NCBI GenBank assembly: GCA_021732245.1
Contig: JAKFVJ010000401.1
Coordinates: 1-9,521 of the forward strand
Source of the DNA: Candidatus Obscuribacterales bacterium
GTDB taxonomy: Bacteria; Cyanobacteriota; Vampirovibrionia; Obscuribacterales; Obscuribacteraceae
Direction: 5' to 3'
DNA: 9,521 nt
Shown here: in pieces, positions 6,264 through 9,521 of the stretch
How positions within the stretch are numbered: position 1 is the first letter of the stretch
Layout: each line of letters begins with the position of its first letter
Notes under the pieces: generated by a model
Told to the model about the DNA's origin: nothing
The model's database searches: none
Seen by the model: only the letters and a program-made list of their open reading frames with translations
Position numbers and translations under genes: made by a program

Positions 6264-6306
6264 AAAACCTGCCTGACTGGTAGACAAGAACTGTGAGATT
6301 TACCGC

Positions 6307-7296
6307 ATGAAAATGCTCATTAGCGGCAGCGAGGGATCGCTTGCACAAATGGTGATACCGGAATTCCAAAAGCTTGGACATTCCATTATCGGCGTTGATA
6401 ACTTTGCTCGTTACGGCACCATTGATCGCCAGAGAAATTACGAATTCCTGCAAATGGATTTGACTGATTCATCAAGCGTCAAAGATCTTTTCAGCAAGCA
6501 TCAAGTTGATATTGTTTTCCACGCAGCCGCCCTTGTATACGGAGTAATCGGCTTCCATGAAAAACCGGCCGATATTATCGTCGACAATAATCTAATGACG
6601 ATGAATCTGCTGAAGCACGGCGCCGACAAGATTTGTCATTTTATTTACCTTTCTTCGAGCATGGTCTATGAACGATCAAAAACAGTCCCTCACAAAGAAG
6701 AAGACGCAGATCTGTCACAAGTTATGTCGACCTCTTACGGACTCTCTAAGTACATAGGCGAAAGAGTAGTGAAGTCTTTCCACGAGCAATATGACACTAA
6801 GTACACTATCTGGCGTCCCTTCAACATCATTACTCCCTATGAGTCACCTGAGGATCAAGGTGTAAGTCATGTTTTCGCTGATATGATTCGCAAAATAATC
6901 GTTGAAAAACAACAACCATTGAAGGTACTGGGTGACGGACAGCAAGTCCGTTGTTTTACCAATATTTTTGATGTGGCGGAAGCCATAGCTACATTTTCGC
7001 TCGACGCAAAAGCATTCAACGAAACCTTCAATATCGGAAATCCGGAGCCAGTCACTATTTTGCAATTGACAGAGTTGATTGTTCAAATAGCAAAAGAGCG
7101 CAAGCTATTGCCGCAAAGCTATAGTCTCTCTTACGAGCATTTGCCTGTTTATGCCGATGATGTGCGTATGCGTATTCCTGATGTCAGCAAAATCGACAAA
7201 GTCTTTTCCTGGAAAGCAAAAACCACCCTGCGTCAATCTCTTGAGCAGTGCATCGAACACCAGATAAAGACCAAGGTCCTTTCGGTCTGCGAATAG
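6307..7296 (+). CDS. NAD-dependent nucleotide-sugar epimerase/dehydratase (extended SDR)
   Basis: A 329-residue short-chain dehydrogenase of the extended type acting on NDP-sugars. Visible features: cofactor loop SGSEGSLA (6-13), in which the usual GxxGxxG ends in Ala; Asp31, which favours NAD over NADP; MDLTD (50-54); HAAA (72-75); the active-site strand LSSSMVY (115-121); catalytic Tyr144 and Lys148 in SYGLSKYIGE; RPFNI; and the GDGQQVRCF substrate loop. Length is typical for UDP-glucose 4-epimerase, GDP-mannose or CDP-sugar relatives; the exact reaction (epimerisation, dehydration or decarboxylation) cannot be told apart by eye. It is divergent from the dehydrogenase-aminotransferase operon and separated by 135 bp, so it probably belongs to the same sugar pathway. 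The ribosome-binding site is weak (GTGAG). No clear terminator follows. Confidence 0.88.
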   Translation: MKMLISGSEGSLAQMVIPEFQKLGHSIIGVDNFARYGTIDRQRNYEFLQMDLTDSSSVKDLFSKHQVDIVFHAAALVYGVIGFHEKPADIIVDNNLMTMNLLKHGADKICHFIYLSSSMVYERSKTVPHKEEDADLSQVMSTSYGLSKYIGERVVKSFHEQYDTKYTIWRPFNIITPYESPEDQGVSHVFADMIRKIIVEKQQPLKVLGDGQQVRCFTNIFDVAEAIATFSLDAKAFNETFNIGNPEPVTILQLTELIVQIAKERKLLPQSYSLSYEHLPVYADDVRMRIPDVSKIDKVFSWKAKTTLRQSLEQCIEHQIKTKVLSVCE

Positions 7297-7354
7297 CCTT
7301 TGATGAGAGCCCGTAAAGGTAGCCAGGGCAAATCTTAAAAGGTTGTTTCTCTTC

Positions 7355-7384
7355 TTACCAGACCCTCTTTGCGTCTGCTATGAT
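7355..7384 (+). promoter_or_regulatory. Promoter of rpmE
   Basis: A well-formed extended -10, TGC-TATGAT (7376-7384), follows a partial -35, TTACCA (7355-7360), at a spacing of 18. Transcription would start near 7391, giving a leader of about 30 bases. GGGA at 7410-7413 is the ribosome-binding site for rpmE. Bases 7297-7350 between the epimerase gene and this promoter contain only a weak GCCC/GGGC stem and no T-tract, so no terminator is called. Confidence 0.55.
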
Positions 7385-7420
7385 ATTTCGTTCTAGATTA
7401 ATTTTTCCCGGGATGTAAAG

Positions 7421-7636
7421 ATGAAAGAAGGAATCCATCCTCAGTATCACGAAATAACCGCAACTTGCGTTTGCGGTGGCAAAGTTGAGCTTGGCTCGAC
7501 ACGCTCTGATATTAGAGTAGAAATTTGCAGTAGCTGCCACCCATATTTCACTGGCATGCAGAAAATCATCGACACCGAAGGTCGCGTAGATCGCTTCCAG
7601 AAGCGTTATAACCGCGATAAGGCAGTCGCTAAGTAA
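7421..7636 (+). CDS. rpmE: 50S ribosomal protein L31, zinc-binding type
   Basis: A 71-residue protein beginning MKEGIHPQYHEI, the diagnostic start of bL31. Four zinc-ligand cysteines are present: Cys16-x-Cys18 and Cys36-x-x-Cys39, so this is the C+ (zinc-containing) form. The C36-SSCHPYFTG segment and the VDRFQKRY tail are also characteristic. L31 sits on the central protuberance of the large subunit and bridges to the small subunit. It has its own promoter and is followed 68 bases later by pyrF. Zinc-type L31 in many bacteria is replaced by a zinc-free paralogue under zinc limitation; no such paralogue or Zur box is visible here. Confidence 0.97.
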   Translation: MKEGIHPQYHEITATCVCGGKVELGSTRSDIRVEICSSCHPYFTGMQKIIDTEGRVDRFQKRYNRDKAVAK

Positions 7637-7643
7637 TACGGAT

Positions 7644-7673
7644 CTGACTCCAGCCTGCCTGGCGTGCTAGTAT
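7644..7673 (+). promoter_or_regulatory. Promoter of pyrF
   Basis: CTGACT (7644-7649), a 4 of 6 match to TTGACA, is followed after 18 bases by TGC-TAGTAT (7665-7673), an extended -10. The expected start is near 7680, about 25 bases before the ATG at 7705. Read-through from rpmE is also likely because no terminator lies in the 68-base gap. Confidence 0.45.
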
Positions 7674-7704
7674 GAGCGCGTCTTAATTTTTGGCGGGTTG
7701 AATC

Positions 7705-8415
7705 ATGGCTGGCAAAGAGAATTTGATTGTTGCGCTGGATGTGCCGACTTTGGCTGAAGCGCAAAAGCTGGCTGACGAGCTGCGTAATGAAGTCGGCATG
7801 TTCAAAGTCGGGCTCGAACTTTACAGCAGAGAAGGGCTTGATCTCTTATCCTGGTTTTCCAAGGAGTCGTTGCCGGTATTTTTTGATGGGAAGTTTCACG
7901 ATATTCCCAACACAGTAGCTGCTGCAAGTGCTGCCGTTGTTGCTCACAACGTGAAGATGTTCAATGTGCATGCTGCCGGCGGCTCTAAAATGATTGGAGC
8001 TGCTGCAGAAGCTTGTGCCAAAGCAAATGGAGCCAAGCCTATACTTCTTGCTGTAACAATACTAACCAGCATGTCGCAGCAAGTGATGAACGATGAAATT
8101 GGCATTGCCGGGCAAGTTGAAAGTTATGTGAAAAAGCTGGCGCTGCTGTCCAAATTTGCCGGTGCTGACGGAGTGGTGGCATCTGCTGCTGAGGCAAAGC
8201 TCATTGCAGAAGCTTGCGGTCGGGACTTTGTAATTGTTACACCAGGCATTCGCCCGAGTTGGGCCGGACAGGATGATCAAGTACGCGTTGTAACACCAGC
8301 TGATGCAATTTCTAATGGTGCTCATTACATTGTTGTTGGACGTCCAATTGTCAAAGCAGCAAATCGCAAAGACGCAGCTAAGCGCGTCGTAGAAGAGCTT
8401 CTGTCAGCCGGCTAG
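7705..8415 (+). CDS. pyrF: Orotidine 5'-phosphate decarboxylase
   Basis: A 236-residue TIM-barrel enzyme catalysing the last step of UMP synthesis, decarboxylation of OMP in the cytosol. The signature elements are all there: ALD with Asp12; FKVG with Lys34; the catalytic cluster Asp61-x-Lys63-x-x-Asp66 within FFDGKFHDIPNTV; TPGIRP for phosphate-side binding; and the DQVRVVTP and VVGRPI strands with the phosphate-binding Arg. Length is normal for the bacterial PyrF family. One small oddity is Gly62 where most family members have Leu (DLK becomes DGK). The ATG follows GGCGGG, a modest ribosome-binding site. It stands apart from other pyr genes. It ends tail to tail with cdaA, sharing the CTAG that supplies both stop codons. 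Confidence 0.96.
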   Translation: MAGKENLIVALDVPTLAEAQKLADELRNEVGMFKVGLELYSREGLDLLSWFSKESLPVFFDGKFHDIPNTVAAASAAVVAHNVKMFNVHAAGGSKMIGAAAEACAKANGAKPILLAVTILTSMSQQVMNDEIGIAGQVESYVKKLALLSKFAGADGVVASAAEAKLIAEACGRDFVIVTPGIRPSWAGQDDQVRVVTPADAISNGAHYIVVGRPIVKAANRKDAAKRVVEELLSAG

Positions 8416-8422
8416 ACCGGCT
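8406..8422. repeat. Stop-codon hairpin at the pyrF/cdaA junction
   Basis: AGCCGG (8406-8411) and CCGGCT (8417-8422) form a perfect six-base, mostly GC stem around the loop CTAGA. The loop contains the stop codons of both convergent genes. No T-run follows on either strand, so it is not a canonical intrinsic terminator, but it could still pause polymerase or protect both 3' ends. Confidence 0.55.
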
Positions 8423-9386
8423 CGCCTTCCGGTTCTTCCGAGGCAGCCTGTGGCTTGTCTTCGATAATTCTATTCATCTGTCCTTTAAAGCCAATTGGGC
8501 CGCGCCTCGGTTTGCCAAAAACAGAGAGGAACAATTGCAGCGGGTTGGATGGTCTGTCTGTGCTTTCATGATCGTACATGTAGGAAAGCGGATCATTCAA
8601 TTCATCGGCGTCATTTAAACGCATAAGCATGCCGCGACTGGCAAGTGAAATAGCACCTGTTTCTTCTGAGACGACAATGCAAAGTCCATCGTAAATTTCG
8701 GATAGTCCCAAAGCTGCCCTATGACGCGTTCCGTAGCGATAGCTCAGTTTTGGATTGTCTGTGATGGGAAGGATTACTCCGGCTGCAACAATTTTGTCTT
8801 TGCGCAGAATGGCCGCACCGTCATGTAATGGAGAAGCAGTATAGAAAATGCTCAACAGAAGATCATGCGACACATCAGCATTTACTGGTGTGCCGGGAGT
8901 TACGTAGTCCCATTCGGCTTCCGGCTCTTCAACCACAATGAGGGCACCACATTTGATGCGCGAAAGTTCGCGAACGGCAGCAATAATTTCTTGAATAACC
9001 ATTCGAGATCTGTGCTTCTCGCTGTCTCTTAGTGAAAGGTCAATGCGAAATGCTTTGCCACGACCTAAATAACCTAATCCTCGACGAATTTCCGGTTGGA
9101 AAATAATGAGAATGCCCAAAAGGGCCACTGGAATCAGGGATTGCAGAATGGACGTAATTAATGTGAAGCCTAGTGCCCAGGAGGCAATACAGATACCGAC
9201 AAGCGTCATCAAGCCTTTGACCAGGCGTTCAGCTTGTGTGCCTCGTATGCGACCCCAGAGCCACATGATTCCATAGAAAATGATGAAAAGTTCGATGAAT
9301 AGTCTAGCTAGGGACAACCAATCGGCATGCGAGATTGCCGTCTGCAAGATGCTGAAGTCAATTGTTAGCTCTTTTAGAGGATTCAA
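8412..9386 (-). CDS. cdaA: Membrane diadenylate cyclase (c-di-AMP synthase)
   Basis: A 324-residue CdaA-type enzyme making cyclic di-AMP from two ATP. Three N-terminal membrane helices (about residues 27-45, 59-80 and 84-97) end in FQPEIRRGLGYLGR, typical of CdaA. The DAC catalytic domain (about 115-270) has both signatures: Asp189-Gly190-Ala191 in PLHDGAAIL and Arg221-His222-Arg223 in YGTRHRAALGLSE. The C-terminal stretch of about 50 residues is Pro/Glu/Lys-rich, looks disordered, and makes the protein longer than the usual roughly 270 residues. The start is TTG at 9384-9386, chosen because AGGTGA lies just upstream and the next in-frame Met (41) lies inside the first membrane helix. The regulator gene cdaR (YbbR) and glmM, which follow cdaA in Firmicutes, are not downstream; pyrF converges instead. 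Catalysis is well supported. Confidence 0.95.
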   Translation of the reverse strand: MNPLKELTIDFSILQTAISHADWLSLARLFIELFIIFYGIMWLWGRIRGTQAERLVKGLMTLVGICIASWALGFTLITSILQSLIPVALLGILIIFQPEIRRGLGYLGRGKAFRIDLSLRDSEKHRSRMVIQEIIAAVRELSRIKCGALIVVEEPEAEWDYVTPGTPVNADVSHDLLLSIFYTASPLHDGAAILRKDKIVAAGVILPITDNPKLSYRYGTRHRAALGLSEIYDGLCIVVSEETGAISLASRGMLMRLNDADELNDPLSYMYDHESTDRPSNPLQLFLSVFGKPRRGPIGFKGQMNRIIEDKPQAASEEPEGEPV

Positions 9387-9415
9387 TTTGTCACCTACCC
9401 GCTTGCCGCCCCGTA

Positions 9416-9435
9416 TTAAGGAAGCTGTTTCCTAA
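9416..9435. repeat. Inverted repeat in the cdaA leader
   Basis: AGGAA (9419-9423) and TTCCT (9429-9433) form a five-base stem with a GCTGT loop, extended by TT/AA after one bulged base. It lies between the predicted cdaA start point and the ribosome-binding site, so it would form a hairpin in the leader RNA. A regulatory role is possible but unproven. Confidence 0.35.
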
Positions 9436-9452
9436 TGAGGGTTGCCATATCG

Positions 9453-9458
9453 ATTATA
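9453..9458 (-). promoter_or_regulatory. -10 element of cdaA
   Basis: The minus strand reads a perfect TATAAT here. No matching -35 is found at 16-18 bases upstream (the position reads AAGAAA); TTGTGC is present but only 11 bases away. The expected start is near 9446, giving a leader of about 60 bases. Bases 9459-9521 up to the edge hold no gene I can identify. Confidence 0.5.
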
Positions 9459-9521
9459 TGCCTCAGACGGCACAATTTCTTGCGTTTTTTGCCCTTAAAT
9501 AATCCGGAATGCGATCTTGTC

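Noticed and set aside
7297..7350. Possible terminator after the epimerase gene (GCCC ... GGGC)
   Set aside because: Only a four-base stem with a long loop and no following T-tract.
8062..8325. Minus-strand frame of 87 codons inside pyrF
   Set aside because: Antisense to conserved OMP decarboxylase motifs and without recognisable features.
1..9521. tRNA genes, CRISPR arrays, insertion sequences, phage attachment sites
   Set aside because: Looked for cloverleaf-like segments, regularly spaced repeats, transposase-like frames and long terminal inverted repeats; none seen by eye.

Overview
The window looks like chromosomal DNA of a non-photosynthetic relative of cyanobacteria (Melainabacteria/Vampirovibrionia, perhaps an Obscuribacterales-like lineage) or another deep-branching Gram-negative-type bacterium. 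The grounds are indirect: moderate GC content judged by eye, a secreted LmeA/DUF2993-type protein paired with a GerMN lipoprotein, a single-copy CdaA diadenylate cyclase, a zinc-ribbon ribosomal protein L31, and an N-terminally exported TPR protein. No rRNA or other marker fixes the taxonomy, so this is inference. I see no tRNA, rRNA, CRISPR array, insertion sequence or phage gene.

Layout: (1) 1-1243, minus strand: 5' part of a secreted TPR-repeat protein that runs off the left edge. (2) 1244-1537: a divergent regulatory region rich in palindromes. (3) 1538-2317, plus: an orphan NarL/FixJ-type response regulator with an altered acidic pocket and a long coiled-coil tail. (4) 2417-3843, plus: a two-gene envelope operon, a DUF2993 lipid-binding-type protein and a GerMN lipoprotein, overlapping by ATGA. 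(5) 3836-6171, minus: a two-gene nucleotide-sugar operon (DegT/DnrJ/EryC1/StrS aminotransferase, preceded by a UDP-sugar dehydrogenase), also joined by ATGA. (6) 6307-7296, plus: an NAD-dependent sugar epimerase/dehydratase transcribed divergently from the sugar operon. (7) 7421-8415, plus: rpmE (L31) and pyrF (OMP decarboxylase), each with its own promoter-like sequence. (8) 8412-9386, minus: cdaA, a membrane diadenylate cyclase, tail to tail with pyrF.

Two themes connect the window. First, most of it concerns the cell envelope: an exported lipid-binding-type protein, a surface lipoprotein, three enzymes that make modified NDP-sugars for surface polysaccharide, and c-di-AMP synthesis, which in other bacteria is tied to wall and turgor homeostasis. 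Second, packing is very tight. Both convergent junctions overlap (8 bp at 3836-3843 and 4 bp at 8412-8415, where one CTAG supplies both stop codons), with no classical terminator at either. Six of the promoter-like sites share an extended -10 motif (TGn followed by a TAnnnT hexamer), which gives an internally consistent picture of where transcription starts. The most noteworthy items for follow-up are the DUF2993-GerMN pair, the palindrome-rich regulatory region before the atypical response regulator, the stop-codon hairpin between pyrF and cdaA, and the shared promoter zone of the sugar genes.
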